64,000 nucleotides of DNA from Simmondsia chinensis (GCA_018398585.1 JAGTTD010000016.1:26645212-26709211), one strand, 5' to 3'; counted from the first letter of the stretch, positions 11,945 to 23,430 are shown. The notes: a model not told the origin generated them from the letters alone. Numbers and translations: made by a program.

Positions 11945-13150
11945 AATCTTGCTTATCAAACTTCCGATCTGGATCTTAAAATCCTACGATTCTTCGATGC
12001 TACAATCTTCGATGAATGCGGATCCTAAGTAGAATCTTAATTTTGTAGAATCGTACGGTACATTCATATTAAATGGAACTAATGAATAGGATCATAATAC
12101 AATTTTACGATTCTACTGATTCGACTTCGATCCTACCAACGCTTACATAAAATGTTAAATAGTAAAAAAAGTTGAAGCATATATTATAAATGAAGGTTCT
12201 TTCTTACCCTGAATTAAAAAAGTTCCATTAACTTTAATATACTTTAACTTAAATTAAGTTTAATTTTATGTTATAACTTTAATATAAAATTTTATTAGTA
12301 ATATATATCTTGAAAACTATCACGATTATTTGAGCATATAATACACATTTCGAAGTCAGAAAGAAGTACAACGAGTGGGTGAACTGGTCTCCGCCTGACC
12401 AAGGTTGGGTCAAAGTCAATTTTGACTGGTCAAGACGCTCCAATAGAGCAGAGCATGGGGATTTATTATTCGAGATTCGAAGGGTGACATCATTGCTGTA
12501 GGAACTAGAAACTTGGCAATGCTCCAATCATAGTTGCTAAAGCCATTGCAGCTAGGGATGGGCTATATCAGGCTTTGAAGAAGGGTGCGGAGAATGTTAT
12601 TCTTGAAGGAGATAGCAAAGTGGAGATTAATACCTTGCAAGGTGAAGTTTCGGCTCCATGTGACATTAGAATTATCGCAAACGAGATCAGAACCATTGGA
12701 CAGAGTTTGAGGCATATCAAGTATTCCCATGTGTACACAGAAGCAAATCGATCAACAGATTTTTTAGCAAACGAAGGGTATGGGAGATTGGGATTCCATA
12801 TGGAGGAGTTGGCGCCATTAAGAACTCTTCTTCTCATTTGGGTCGTCCTTTGCTTAAGAGGAAGGCCCAAGGAAGTTTTTTCTGTCTTTACCATTGTATA
12901 AAAAAAAAAAAAAATTACATCTATGTTATATGATAAAATATTATCATATTTGATTACATTTATTATACGTATCCTTATAAGTTGAGATTTTATACAAAAC
13001 TTTCAAAGTTTAAGTAACTAATTTTAATGCTGAAAATTAGTACACTATACATGTAGTAGAATCTTATAATTTTCGATTCGATCTTATGATTCTGATTCTA
13101 TAAGCATTTGACAGTGCTAAGTAGAATCCTAATTTTAATAACCTTAGCTA
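11945..13150. mobile_element. MITE of the TAGAATC-rich family, copy 1, split by a LINE tail
   Basis: Both flanking parts (about 11945-12345 and 12915-13150) are rich in GATTCTAC/TAGAATC motifs, and the right end reads TTTTAATAACC. The part after the insertion (12918-12990) matches the reverse complement of 15065-15135 in the copy at 14911-15457, so the two copies lie in opposite orientation. Left boundary is approximate. Confidence 0.55.
12346..12914 (+). pseudogene. 5'-truncated L1 LINE tail: RNase H-like domain with poly(A)
   Basis: Encodes a plant L1 RNase H domain (RVT_3 type): W-S-P-P-D-Q-G-W-V-K-V-N-F-D at about 12381-12425, then after frameshifts A-K-A-I-A-A-R-D, then I-L-E-G-D-S-K-V (12601-12624) and Y-T-E-A-N-R-S-T-D-F-L-A-N-E-G (12733-12777). 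The G expected after the first catalytic Asp is W. At least two frameshifts lie between 12450 and 12530. A run of 14 A's at 12901-12914 is the retroposon tail. It sits inside a MITE. It is not an intact gene although the last 108 codons are open. Confidence 0.75.
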
Positions 13151-13192
13151 CGATAACAACAATTTATCTTTTCCCTAGCTAATGTTTTATAT

Positions 13193-13558
13193 GGTAAATT
13201 ATGTATTAGTATCATGAGGTTTGGTTTAATAATTTTTTAGTTTATAAACTTTGTGAAATAATTTATTAGACCACAAATTTTTGTGTAATTATTTTCTAAG
13301 CCAATTTTAGGTAAAACAAAGTGCAAAAAGACTAAAATACAACCCTTGCTCAAAATGTCATCTTTTTGCTAAATTTAATACTTTTCATAAATTGTTTTCA
13401 ACTTTACACGTGAGATTTTGGTCGGATTGCTGATGCCATACACTTAAAATTGGACTAAAAATAATTAAACTAAAATTTGTGGATTAATAAATTATTCCAC
13501 AAAGTTTTTGAATTAAAAAATCATTACACCAAGCCTTAAGATACTAATATGTAGACTT
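13193..13558. mobile_element. Fold-back MITE, GGTAAATTA family, copy 1
   Basis: Two arms of about 125 bp (13193-13318 and 13438-13558) are imperfect reverse complements: TAAATTATGTATTAGTATCAT at the left answers ATGATACTAATATGT-like sequence at the right. Related copies lie at 44866-46673 and 55345-55627. No transposase. Superfamily not clear. Confidence 0.7.
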
Positions 13559-14910
13559 CATTCGTTTTGGGGGAAAACACATTTTCGGATTTAGTTTTCC
13601 CCCTTTCTATTATTTGGCGCGTTTGTTTTGACGGAAAAAGCTTTTTCGAAGGAAAACCTTTTACCTCAAATGGGGAAAAATGACTTCCCTTTCCAAAGGA
13701 GGGGAGTCATCATTTGAAGGGATAAAAAAATTTCAAAGGTATACATGAGTCCAGATATGGATAATACCAAAATGAGTTTGACAGGATCTTAAATCACTAG
13801 AGGTAATAATGTGGATTAAGAATTGGACGAAAAATGATCCGTCAGCTCTAAATCTTGGAGTGAATTATGTAGTTCCATGTTATTTTTATTTATGAATGAT
13901 ATTTTATATTTGAAAGATCTTTATTAATTTATGATATGGTGAATACTATAATTGAAAAATAATGTTTACATCAAACCAAGTACAAAAAACTATTTATAGA
14001 TTATATTTCTTTTGATATATATTTTTTAGGAAATGTTCCCGTAATGGTTGACCATTTATTACCTAGGTACCCTAACATTTGAATAAATACAAAGGAATGC
14101 CTTGAGGTTTAAATATTTTATCACTTAGGTACCTTGCAGTTCTAAAATTTTATCAATTAGGTGCCTTTGTTAGAAAATGCTAAAATGGAATATGATTATG
14201 ATAATGTATCGGTATTCTCAAAGAGTTTGATTTTTTTTTTCCAAAAAATGCTAACATGACATATGATTTCGGTCATGTTTGGGCAGGTTACATTAATATT
14301 TAATGAACTTTTTATCATAATTTGCATAAAACACTGACATGGATTGTAAATATTATCATAATTATGTATTATATTAGTATTTTTATATAAAATTGGTCAA
14401 ATTCTTACAGAAATTTATCAAATTTCAATATAGGATACTTGGGTGATAAAATATTCAACTTCAGGGCACCTCGTTATATATATTAGAATGTCAAGGTAGG
14501 TGGTGATAAATCCTTAAACTTTAGAGAGTACTTTAATAATAATTTTCCAACCATACGAAGCTCAGATAATTTTAACTATATCATATTGCTCCTCATATTG
14601 TCCTGCACCTACATGTAAGATGATTAATAGAAAATGTTTTCTTTTAATACAAGCAAGGAATACCATAAAGCAAGAATATATTTTCTGTTGAAACAAACAA
14701 TGAAAAACCTCAGCAAGAATTACATTTTTCGTGAAAAATCTTTTCCAAAAGAAAATATTTTCCAAGAGAAAAATACTTCCCCTGAAAAAAAAAGAGCTGT
14801 AATTTACTCTTTTTTTTTGTTGACACGAGAGCCGTAATTTACTCTATTTTATAAAGTTTGCACTAAAAATTAAAAAGAATTAAACATGTCCTAAATGAAC
14901 TCCATGAAAG
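13559..14910. other. Intergenic, possible split MITE
   Basis: A TTCGTTTTGGGGGAAAAC-like end near 13558-13690 and a GGAAAA/TTTTCC-rich stretch near 14690-14800 may be the two ends of one broken inverted-repeat element. Otherwise AT-rich with no gene seen. Confidence 0.35.
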
Positions 14911-15457
14911 GTTGTTAAAATCAGGATTCTACATAGAATTGGTAGGGGCTTTTAAAATCGAAATCGCAGAATCAAATTAAGAATTGTAAGATTCTACTAA
15001 ATCTATATTGTAATTGTGTTTCGTATTAATATTAGTTATATAATTCAAAAGATTATTAATAAGACCTTTACTTACAAGAGTATATATAAGAAATATAATC
15101 AAATATGATAAAAATATTATCATACAACATATATGTGTTATTTTATGTTATAATCGTAAGAGTTTTTAAGAAAGACGCTGCTAATTGAAAGTATATAATG
15201 CTTAATTAAATTTATTTTACTTTAAACGAATAAAGTAAGTTCGTTTATAATATATACTTAATATTTTTACATTTTAACCTTTTATTTGTATAGTAGAATC
15301 GAAGTTGGATTGGTAAAATCGTAAAACCCTATTACAATTTCATCCATCAGTTTCTCATAAAATTCTACAAAATCAAAATTCTATTTAAAATTTAAATTGA
15401 TTGACAGTTGTAAAATCGTATAATCGTAGGATTTGGAATTGGATTTTAATAACCATA
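14911..15457. mobile_element. MITE of the TAGAATC-rich family, copy 2
   Basis: Ends are inverted repeats: GGTTGTTAAAATC at the left and GATTTTAATAACC at the right, followed inwards on both sides by GATTCTA-type motifs. About 547 bp, AT-rich, no coding capacity. It lies about 45 bp upstream of the G-box of the PPR gene. Confidence 0.65.
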
Positions 15458-15500
15458 CATACACGCTGCTTAAACATATAGTCAAAGACCCCAAAATCGC

Positions 15501-15506
15501 CACGTG
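15501..15506 (+). promoter_or_regulatory. G-box (CACGTG) upstream of the PPR gene
   Basis: CACGTG within GCCACGTGTCAC, 108 bp before the proposed start codon. G-boxes bind bZIP/bHLH factors and are common in light-regulated plastid-related genes. Placement is observed; function is inferred. Confidence 0.45.
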
Positions 15507-15581
15507 TCACGATTCCACTGGCTGCAATCAACCCAAACGATAAGAGTACACAAAAATGGCACTTCAACTCCCTCGTTCACA

Positions 15582-15604
15582 GAGAGAGAGAGAGAGAGAG
15601 AGAG
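15582..15604 (+). repeat. (GA)n microsatellite in probable 5' UTR
   Basis: A GA-repeat tract ending ten bases before the start codon of PPR exon 1. GA/CT repeats are frequent in plant 5' UTRs. Confidence 0.8.
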
Positions 15605-15613
15605 TGATCTGCA

Positions 15614-15967
15614 ATGGCGATCACCACTTCACCAAGCTGGTCATCCCCCCACTTCCACTCTCTCTCCTCAGACAAACTCACCCACTGCAAAACCCTCCAT
15701 TTTCTCTCTCCTCCATGCCCATATCCCACTACTTCCGCCATGGCCGTTTCTTCCTCTGCTTCTCCACTTACACTCACCCGACAACAGCAACAAAATGATG
15801 AAGATGAAGAAGAAGGGAATGAGTTGAAAGTGTTGCGTATTGGAGAGTTGAGCTATGATGATGATGATCATGAGGGGAGTTTGAAGAGTTCTAATGAGTT
15901 GAAGATTGAAGAGGATTCTGGGTTTCGGCTTCGGGAATCGAACTTGAAGTTGATTTTGAACTCCCTG
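15614..15967 (+). CDS. PPR protein gene, exon 1 (N-terminal transit region)
   Basis: First 118 codons of a P-class PPR protein completed by exon 2. Start chosen at ATG 15614 (context GCAATGGCG), directly after the GA-rich leader; an upstream ATG at 15556 is out of frame. Residues 1-60 are rich in Ser, Thr and Pro with few acids, like a plastid transit peptide. An acidic linker follows (D-E-D-E-E-E-G-N, then a D-D-D-D-H run), then a helix ending L-I-L-N-S-L. The exon ends at CTG followed by donor GTAATG, phase 0, matching the phase of the exon 2 acceptor. Joining to exon 2 is an inference from phase, order, orientation and total length (about 617 residues, near the ~600 typical of such plastid PPR proteins). 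Confidence 0.72.
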
Positions 15968-17047
15968 GTAATGTTTAATCTGTTTGTGTTTGTAGGTTTA
16001 TCTAGAAATTTACCCCATCGGTCCAAAACTCGACTGGATTGGATTAAAGACTGAATACGTTAAGTTATTAAATCGAGAAACGGGCAGATTAAAACATGGT
16101 CGATCCGATTGAAGACCGCCTAAAAACTGGTCTGGACCGGACTGATCTGGAATGATTTTTCATTTAGGTAGTGTAATTATAAGAAAAACAAAACGTTTCT
16201 ATTTGAAAGTTAAAAAAATGAAAAATAACGATAATTGTATAATTTAAAAATTTAAGATTTAATTTTTAGATGCATGTATTATTTATTAATTATATACTAT
16301 AATTATATACCCAAGTATTTAATACGAAATTAATGTTGATTAGTCTTCGGTAAGATCCTCAGGTTTTTTGGTGTTGGACCAGACCGGACCAGACTAAAGA
16401 CCGATTAAATCCATAAACTAGGACCGAAGACTGAACTGATATATGGTTGGTCCAGTCAGGACAGATTTTTGTTCACCCCTACCTTGAGATCCTTTTAAAA
16501 ACAAGTAACATGTCCTTAGTGGGGATCAAACCTAGATGGCTTTTTTGGCCTCCAGAGTTCTCCGCATTCATCTAGAATATAAAATTATTTCATGGCTTTT
16601 GTTTAACAATCCGATTCGTTTATTATTAAATGACTTAGAAATTATACGATCTAATTAAGAGTCGGCTAAATTATGGGCTACTCATTTAATTGTACGAGTG
16701 ACTTCTTTTTATTACATGTTAGTTGGTTTGCTTACCGATATGTTAGTGTGTAAAAACTATTTATATGACTTTACCTAATATTTTAAACTCATTATGGCAT
16801 AGTTGACTCTAAACAAAAATTTGGCGATCGGCAACTTAGTCCTGAGATGGGCATTTGAGATATACTTGTAAATCGAAATGTGCTTCATCTTAAAACGAGC
16901 ATTATTACTACACTCACATGTGGACTACAAACGTTTCTCGGCACTTACAACATCACATGTAAGAACATACGTCTCTTCTCGAGCAACAGTGTTTTGTTTG
17001 TGATGTTTACTACCGCAAAGAAGGGTTCGAAATTATTAATTTGTTCT

Positions 17048-17597
17048 TGTTGGGGTCTAAACACCTAAACCCGATTTCAATCGACCACTCAAGCCAATAT
17101 CAATGACAGATATAAATCACAGGGCACACCAATATCACCAAATATCAACAACGAAAATAAATATGTGGAAATTAAATCAACACCAGATATAGCGTGGAAA
17201 ACCCTCCAAAGTAGAGAGGAAAAACCACGGGGCAAACCGACAGCAAAATCCACTATAGAAATAGCAATTACAACGTTTATGGTTTCAAGATGTTTGCCCT
17301 AACCTGAAACCTACAAGCAATTTGAGCGATACAAGGATTACCTCCCCAGACCCGAGAATAATTGATTCTCCCGATCAATTAACTCCAATCAATGCCTAGA
17401 ATCTCCGCTCCAAATTATTCCAAGATCGAAAAACCCGATCTCACCGCTGTCGTCTCGAAGAACTCCTCCCGATTCTTCTCAATTTACCTCACACAAGCAC
17501 TCTCACGCTTACAACCCTCAAATTGCCGCCGCCGCACTCCCGTGATTTCTTTTTGGTGCTGCACCTCACTAATTCTCTCACATATATAAATAAATAA

Positions 17598-17647
<50 letters not shown>

Positions 17648-17717
17648 TAATATACCCCTAATTTAAACGGGCCATAAAGACATGGGCTGGACCGTGGTAC
17701 AAATTATGTACCCCACA
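17048..17717 (-). repeat. Copia 2, 3' LTR
   Basis: Direct repeat of 21787-22406, longer by about 50 bp because of an expanded TA/TAAA tract (17583-17643). PPT lies next to it at 17718. Confidence 0.93.
17583..17643. repeat. TAAA/(TA)n microsatellite inside the copia 2 3' LTR
   Basis: Several TAAA units then a pure TA run. The other LTR carries only a short CATATATATATAA version at about 22320-22335, so the tract expanded after insertion. Confidence 0.9.
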
Positions 17718-17733
17718 AATCTTCCCCTCCAGC
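17718..17733 (-). other. Copia 2 polypurine tract
   Basis: Minus-strand GGCTGGAGGGGAAGAT, directly before the 3' LTR. Confidence 0.8.
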
Positions 17734-17765
17734 CCACCACGAGGAGGAGAAAACTCCACATCAGG

Positions 17766-19416
17766 CTACTTGAAGTCCATACCGGCCATCCTAGTGCATA
17801 GCTCCACTTTGCCACTAGGAACCACCCTGGTCAACATATCAGCCATGTTCTTGTCAGTGTGAATCTTCTTCAGCATCATCAACTTTTCTTCAATAACGGA
17901 TCGTAACCAATGATATCTCACATCAATATGCTTTGTGTGGGCATGGTACATGGAATTCTTACTCAGATCCATCGCACTCTGACTGTCACAAAATACCACA
18001 TACTCTTTCTGTTTCAGACCCAGCTCTTGAAGGAACCTCTTCATCCGCAACATTTCCTTCCCTACTTCAACAGCAGCAATATACTCGGCTTCAGTAGTGG
18101 AGAGAGCAATACATTTCTGCAACCTGGACTGCCAAGACACAGCTTCCCCTGTAAAAGTGAACAAATACCCCGAAGTAGACTTCCTACTATTAAGACATCC
18201 TGCCATATCAGAATTTGTATACCCTTCAAGAATCGGTCCCGAGCCACCAAAACTCAAACACTGTTTCGATGTACCCCGCAAATATCTGAAGATCCACTTC
18301 ACTGCTTCCCAATGAGCTTTCCCTGGATTTGACAGAAACCTGCTCACAACACCCACGGCATGAGTAATATCTGGCCTGCTGCAAACCATAGCATACATCA
18401 AAGACCCAACAGTAGAGGAGTAAGGAATAGAAGACATCTCTTCTTTCTCTTTCTTGGTAACAGGACAATACTGTTTACTCAATTTAAAATGTGAGGCAAG
18501 AGGTGTGCTAACTGGTTTAGCACTCTTCATGTTGAATCTTTCAAACACCCGTGCAACATACTTTTCTTGTGACAACCACAACTTTCCAGCCTCTTTATCA
18601 CGGGTAATCTCCATACCCAAAATCTGCTTCGCTGGACCCAAGTCTTTCATTTCAAAAGACTTTAACAACTCCTCTTTGAGCCTTCGAATCATATTTGCAT
18701 CTTGACCAACAATTAGCATATCATCAACATAAAGCAGTAAGATAATGAAATTACCTCCAACGAATTTTCTTATATACACACAATGATCTGCAGCTGTTCT
18801 CTTGTACCCTTGACCCACCATAAAGGAGTCAAACTTCTTGTACCATTGTCTAGGAGCTTGTTTCAAACCATACAAGCTCTTCTTCAATCTGCAAATCAAG
18901 TGCTCTTTACCCTGAACCTCATATCCTTCAGGATGCTTCATGTAGATCTCCTCTTGCAAGTCACCATGGAGAAATGCAGTCTTCACATCTAATTGTTCAA
19001 GCTCAAGATTCATACTAGCTGCCATACCTAGTACCACTCGAATGGAACTCATCTTCACAACAGGAGCGAAGATCTCATCAAAGTCAATCCCTTTCTTCTA
19101 ATTGAAACCTTTCACCACCGAATGAGCTTTATGTTTTAAAATTTGATCGCCATTCTTTTTCAGCTTGAACACCCACTTATTCTGAAGTACTTTTTCTGCC
19201 TTTAGGAAGATCAACCAGCTCATAGGTTCCATTCTTCTCTAAAGAATTCATCTCCTCATCCATAACTTTGATCTAGTTATCCTTGTTTTCATGAGTCTGC
19301 ACTTCTTGGTAGCTCTCTGGCTCCCCCTCATCAGTAAGACAAATATAATCAGAACTCGAATACCTCGTAGACGGTCTACGCTCTCTATCAGATTTTTCTC
19401 AACTGAGGCTCAACAG
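17766..19416 (-). pseudogene. Copia 2 reverse transcriptase and RNase H
   Basis: Open for 430 codons from 19058 to 17766. RT motifs: Q-L-D-V-K-T-A-F-L-H-G, L-K-Q-A-P-R-Q-W, L-L-Y-V-D-D-M. RNase H: Y-T-N-S-D-M-A-G (the family usually has T-D), K-S-T-S-G-Y, S-T-T-E-A-E-Y, C-D-S-Q-S-A and H-T-K-H-I-D-V-R-Y-H. An in-frame TAG at 19098-19100 cuts off the N-terminal RT; the sequence around it (G-F-N-stop-K-K-G-I-D-F-D-E) continues in the same frame, so it looks like a point change of a CAG codon. A further disruption lies between about 19200 and 19416. Confidence 0.9.
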
Positions 19417-20364
19417 TCACTGGTTCGGGGGTTGGCTCCCCTGCTCAACACCATCTGTACCTAGAGCATCATCAACTGGATCAGTGTCATTCTCGAGTTC
19501 TGTCCCCTCATAAACTTGCTCTTCATCTGTGGCACCTGATGAAGATGAAATCGGTGTAGTATTAGCAATACCACTGGGAGCACATGTAGTCTTCTCTAAC
19601 TTGTCAAAATCAGCCATATTCTCGTGTTCATGAAACACGACATCTCTGCTTCTCACGGTCCTTTTCTTCACGGGGTCCCATAATCTGTAACCGAACTCCT
19701 CATCACCATATCCTACAAATATGCATGGAGTGGCTTTACTGTCAAGCTTGGATCTCTGTTCTTTTGGTACATGCATGAAGGCTTTGCATCCAAACACCTT
19801 CAAATGAGAATAAGAAATATCTTTCCCAGTCCACACTCTCTCTGGAATGTCAAAATTCAAAGGAACTGATGGACCTCTGTTGATGATGTACACAACAGTA
19901 TTCACAGCTTCACCCCAAAATGCCTTAGGCAGCTTCGACATTCTGAGTAAACATCTGGTTTTCTCCACAATGGTTCTATTCATCCTTTCTGCGACACCAT
20001 TGTGCTGAGGAGTACCGGGTTCTGTTCTTTCATGGCGGATCCCATGCTTCTTACAGTACCTTCTGAAATCTCGGTTGACGTACTCTCTCTCATTGTCAGT
20101 TCGGAGACACTTCAACGACATCCCTGTCTGTCTCTCCACCATGGCATGAAACTGCTGAAAAACTTCAAATACCTGGCTTTTGGATCTCAACAAAAATACC
20201 CAAGTTTTTCGTGAAGCATCATCAATAAAAGTAACAAAATATCGATTTCCTCCTAGAGACTCCACCTCTATAGGACCACATACATCAGAATGTATTAATT
20301 CAAGCTTGTTTTGTTTTCGTTTCAACTTTTTACCAAAACGGACTCTATGTTGCTTACCTAACAA
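19417..20364 (-). pseudogene. Copia 2 integrase
   Basis: 315 codons open. Integrase D-D-E residues are visible: H-S-D-V-C-G-P, L-R-T-D-N-E-R-E-Y (canonical N-G-G-E, so one Gly is Glu), and H-N-G-V-A-E-R-M-N-R. The copia integrase C-terminal segment with F-G-C-K-A-F and I-F-V-G-Y-G follows. A frameshift at about 20365-20381 separates it from the protease/GAG_pre-integrase frame. Confidence 0.9.
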
Positions 20365-20381
20365 ACAGTTATCACAAGGAT

Positions 20382-21014
20382 TCAGTGACTTACCTTCAAG
20401 TGCAGGATGAGGGACTTTTTATCCAATATCTGCAATCCTTTCTCACTGGCATGAGCTAGTCGTTTGTGCCACAAATTCGGTGAAGTATCATCCTCGACTG
20501 CATTCAATTCACCACCACACACTGTCACACGTGTCTTGTATAATGAACAACAAAGCTGTCCTCTGGCTACTATCAGTGACCCCTTGGTAAGCTTCCATTT
20601 TTCATCTCCCAGATGATGTGTATAACCTTCTTTGTCCAGAACATTCACAGAGATTAGATTAAGGCTCAATTCAGGAATATGTCGCACATCTTTCAGAGTA
20701 ACAGTGCAACCAGTACTAATCTGTACACGGATATCCCCAATCCCAACGATCTTAGCAACACTACTGTTGCCCATTTTCACAGTACCAAAGTCACCTGCTT
20801 TGTACGTAGAAAAATATTCTCTCTTCGGAATACAATGATAAGAAGCACCAGAATCCACAATCCACTCAACATCAGGATCACTTATATGATTGCACTCTCC
20901 CTGAGCACAAAGTAATGTTTCCTGGTGGTCACTATTATCGTCTGTTACTGCAGCTACAGTCTTTTTATTATCTGCCTTATTCTGACTCGTTTCACCCTTC
21001 TGTTCTTTGTTCAA
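20382..21014 (-). pseudogene. Copia 2 protease and GAG_pre-integrase
   Basis: Aspartic protease motif W-I-V-D-S-G-A-S-Y-H-C is intact, with I-V-G-I-G-D further on. L-W-H-K-R-L-A-H-A-S marks the GAG_pre-integrase domain. The frame shifts just before the CX2C of the HHCC finger. Confidence 0.9.
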
Positions 21015-21059
21015 AAGAAAACAATTTCTTTTCAGGTGTCCAGTTTTATGACAATGCCC

Positions 21060-21719
21060 TCACTCTGGTTTATCTCCCTGGGACTTAGATCTGCCTCTTG
21101 ACTTACCACGCCCCTTAGGCCCTCTACTCTTACTTCTGCCTCGGTTCTCAGTAACAAGTACTTGTGCAGAATCAGCACCCATCTCTTTTCTTCTCATCTC
21201 CTCATTGAACAAGCAATCCTTTACAGTACTCAAAGCCAACTTTCCATCAGGAGCTGAGTTACTAACAGTTACCACCAAGGTCTCCCAACTGTTAGGTAGA
21301 GAACTTAAAAGGAACAAAGCCTGCAACTCATCATCAAAAGTAATTTTCATAACAGTCAACTGGTTAATAACATCCTGAATATCATTCAAGTGTTCGGCCA
21401 TTGATCGTCCCTCTTTCAATTTCAAGTTGACTAACTTCTTAATCAGAAAAGCTTTATTTCATGGGGTCTTTCTCTGATACCGACTCTCTAAACTTTTCCA
21501 TAATGACTCGGCACTAGTCTCTTGTGATATATGGTGAAAAACACTGAAATCTACCCACTGTCTAATTGTCCCAACAGTTTTTCTATTCAGTTTCTTCAAT
21601 TCTTTATCTGAAATTTTTTCCGGCCTACCACTATCACCCTCAATTGGGTCATGTAAATCTTTACAATAAAGTAGATCCTCCATTATTGGCTTCCAAATTG
21701 AATAATTTTCTCCGGTCAT
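21060..21719 (-). pseudogene. Copia 2 gag
   Basis: Two overlapping pieces: 21719-21459 (N-terminal gag, N-Y-S-I-W-K-P) and 21425-21060 (R-S-M-A-E-H-L-N-D, L-L-S-S-L-P-N-S-W-E-T, ending in a basic RGRSKS-type stretch), split by a frameshift near 21440. TGA at 21060-21062 falls where the first zinc-knuckle Cys would be; the rest of the knuckle (C-H-K-T-G-H-L-K-R-N-C) follows in frame. Confidence 0.88.
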
Positions 21720-21770
21720 TTTATCATACCACTAGTATCATCCATTATTATTCACCCTAATAATGAACCA

Positions 21771-21783
21771 GGCTCTGATATCA
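21771..21783 (-). other. Copia 2 primer binding site
   Basis: Minus-strand TGATATCAGAGCC, one base different from the initiator tRNA-Met PBS, a few bases inside the 5' LTR. Confidence 0.8.
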
Positions 21784-21786
21784 CCT

Positions 21787-22406
21787 TGTTGGGGTCTAGA
21801 CATCTAAACCCGATTTCAATCGACCACTCAAGCCAATATCAATGACAGATATAAATCACAGGGCACACCAATATCACCAAATATCAACAACGAAAATAAA
21901 TATGCGGAAATTAAATCAACACCAGATATAGCGTGGAAAACCCTCCAAAGTAGAGGGAAAAAACCACGGGGCAAACCGACAGCAAAATTCACTATAGAAA
22001 TAGCAATTACAACGTTTATGGTTTCAAGATGTTTGCCCTAACTTGAAACCTACAAGCAATTTGAGCGATACAAGGATTACCTCCCCAGGCCCGAGAATAA
22101 TTGATTCTCCCGATCAATTAACTCCAATCAATGCCTAGAATCTCCGCTCCAAATTACTCCAAGATCGAAAAACCCGATCTCACCGCTGTCGTCTCGAAGA
22201 ACTCCTCTCGATTCTTCTCAATTTACCTCACACAAGCACTGTCACGCTTACAACCCTCAAATTGCCGCCGCCGCACTCCCGTGATTTCTTTTTGGTGCTG
22301 CACCTCACTAATTCTCTCACACATATATATATAATTTAATATAACCCTAATTTAAACGGGCCATAAAGATATGGGCTGGATCGTGGTACAAATTATGTAC
22401 CCCACA
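21787..22406 (-). repeat. Copia 2, 5' LTR
   Basis: Partner of 17048-17717, with short TG...CA ends and the TSD GTTCT immediately outside at 22407. Confidence 0.93.
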
Positions 22407-22600
22407 GTTCTGATGCCATGTTAAAAATTTTCTCATGTCGAAACTTAGTCCCGAGAGTTGGCACTTGATGCTGAATATCAAGTACTAATTGCTTACTTGA
22501 TGTTGAATATCAATTACTAATTATAAAAGAAACAAATACAAAGTGTACATTTGATGAGTAAACCACTATATTTTATTTTGTTAATATCCTTTTGTTTTTG

Positions 22601-23193
22601 GAGTCGGTTCCGAAAATAATTTTCGAAAAAAAATAATAAAAAAAATTGTGCAAAAAAAAAAAAAAAATTACTTTCATACGGTCCACAGACATAAACCGCA
22701 TTAATATAACGCAAATTTTTTAATAAATAACCGCATTTACTTAAAACGGTTACTTCAGGAAAGAACCGCGTTAACATAATGTGGTTTATAAACAATAGAA
22801 CCGCATTAATTTAATGCGGTTAAGTAGAACCGCATTAATCTAATGCGGTTCATACAAAGTAGAACCGCATTAAGCTAATGCGGTTCATAAAACCTTATAT
22901 TTCTAAGGATGAGCTTGTGTGTTGTTTGGTTGAGGATTAGGATGAACCGTGTTACGTTAATGCGGTTCTTTTTGCGTAAAATCGGATTAACTTAACACGG
23001 TTCTAACAAAATAGAGCCCCGTTACTTTGATGCGGTTCATACTGAATTAAACCGCATTAGGGGTACGCAGTTTATGTCTAGATAACTTTTATTTCCTACC
23101 ATGCACACGTGGTCCGTATGAAAGTAATTATTTATTTTTCAGCACTATTTTTTTTAATATTATTTTTTCGAACATTAATTCTGGAACCGGCTC
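22601..23193. mobile_element. Mutator-like MITE with internal palindrome array, copy 1
   Basis: 593 bp. Ends are inverted repeats of about 50 bp starting GAGTCGGTTCC (left) and closing GGAACCGGCTC (right). Exact 9-bp TSD TTGTTTTTG at 22592-22600 and 23194-23202, the Mutator hallmark. Inside, a second inverted pair (ATTACTTTCATACGGTCCAC near 22667 against 23109-23128) encloses many 20-25 bp palindromes with AACCGC...GCGGTT arms, e.g. 22827-22851 and 22862-22886. No coding sequence. Same family as 50174-51104. Confidence 0.88.
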
Positions 23194-23364
23194 TTGTTTT
23201 TGCTGAAATACTTCAAAGTAGTAGTATTTTGGGGAAAAAAAAAAAATCAAGAACAACATAATGTTTATTATATACATAAGAAATACAACATGTTTTGAGA
23301 AAAGACTAAGACAGACATTGGCTTCATTGAAAGACAATAGCGGCCATATCATCAGCTAACTAAA

Positions 23365-23430
23365 GGTGTTGATATAGTGGTTTGTCTCCAAATCTTCCAG
23401 ACACGAGGTCTTGGGTTCAAAACTCATCGC
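23365..23430 (+). repeat. tRNA-like SINE head
   Basis: An A-box-like TATAGTGGTTTGTC near 23373 and a B-box-like GGTTCAAAACTC at 23414-23425, spaced as in tRNA-derived SINEs. No cloverleaf closes and no clear tail or TSD was found, so the extent is uncertain. It lies in the PPR intron. Confidence 0.4.

Larger units (their letters stand above)
17048..22406 (-). mobile_element. Ty1/copia element 2, Tork/Tnt1-like, nearly complete
   Basis: 5359 bp, flanked by the TSD GTTCT (17043-17047 and 22407-22411). Minus strand: 5' LTR 21787-22406, PBS 21771-21783, gag, PR, IN, RT, RNase H, PPT 17718-17733, 3' LTR 17048-17717. LTRs begin TGTTGGGG and end CCCCACA on the plus strand. They look about 98% alike outside a TA microsatellite, so the insertion is young. 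Coding resembles the Tnt1-94 type. A few stops and frameshifts make it defective. Confidence 0.95.

Noticed and set aside
12575..12901. 108-codon open frame as a host gene
   Set aside because: It is the C-terminal part of an L1 RNase H with frameshifts upstream and a poly(A) run directly after.
15504..15827. Alternative frames over PPR exon 1 (plus strand 15504 and 15556, minus strand 15577)
   Set aside because: They run through the GA repeat and do not join exon 2 in frame; the 15614 frame does and looks like a transit peptide.
22640..23080. Regular short repeats with spacers resembling a CRISPR array
   Set aside because: Units are self-palindromic with variable short spacers, lie inside a TIR element with 9-bp TSD in a plant genome, and no cas-like genes are present.
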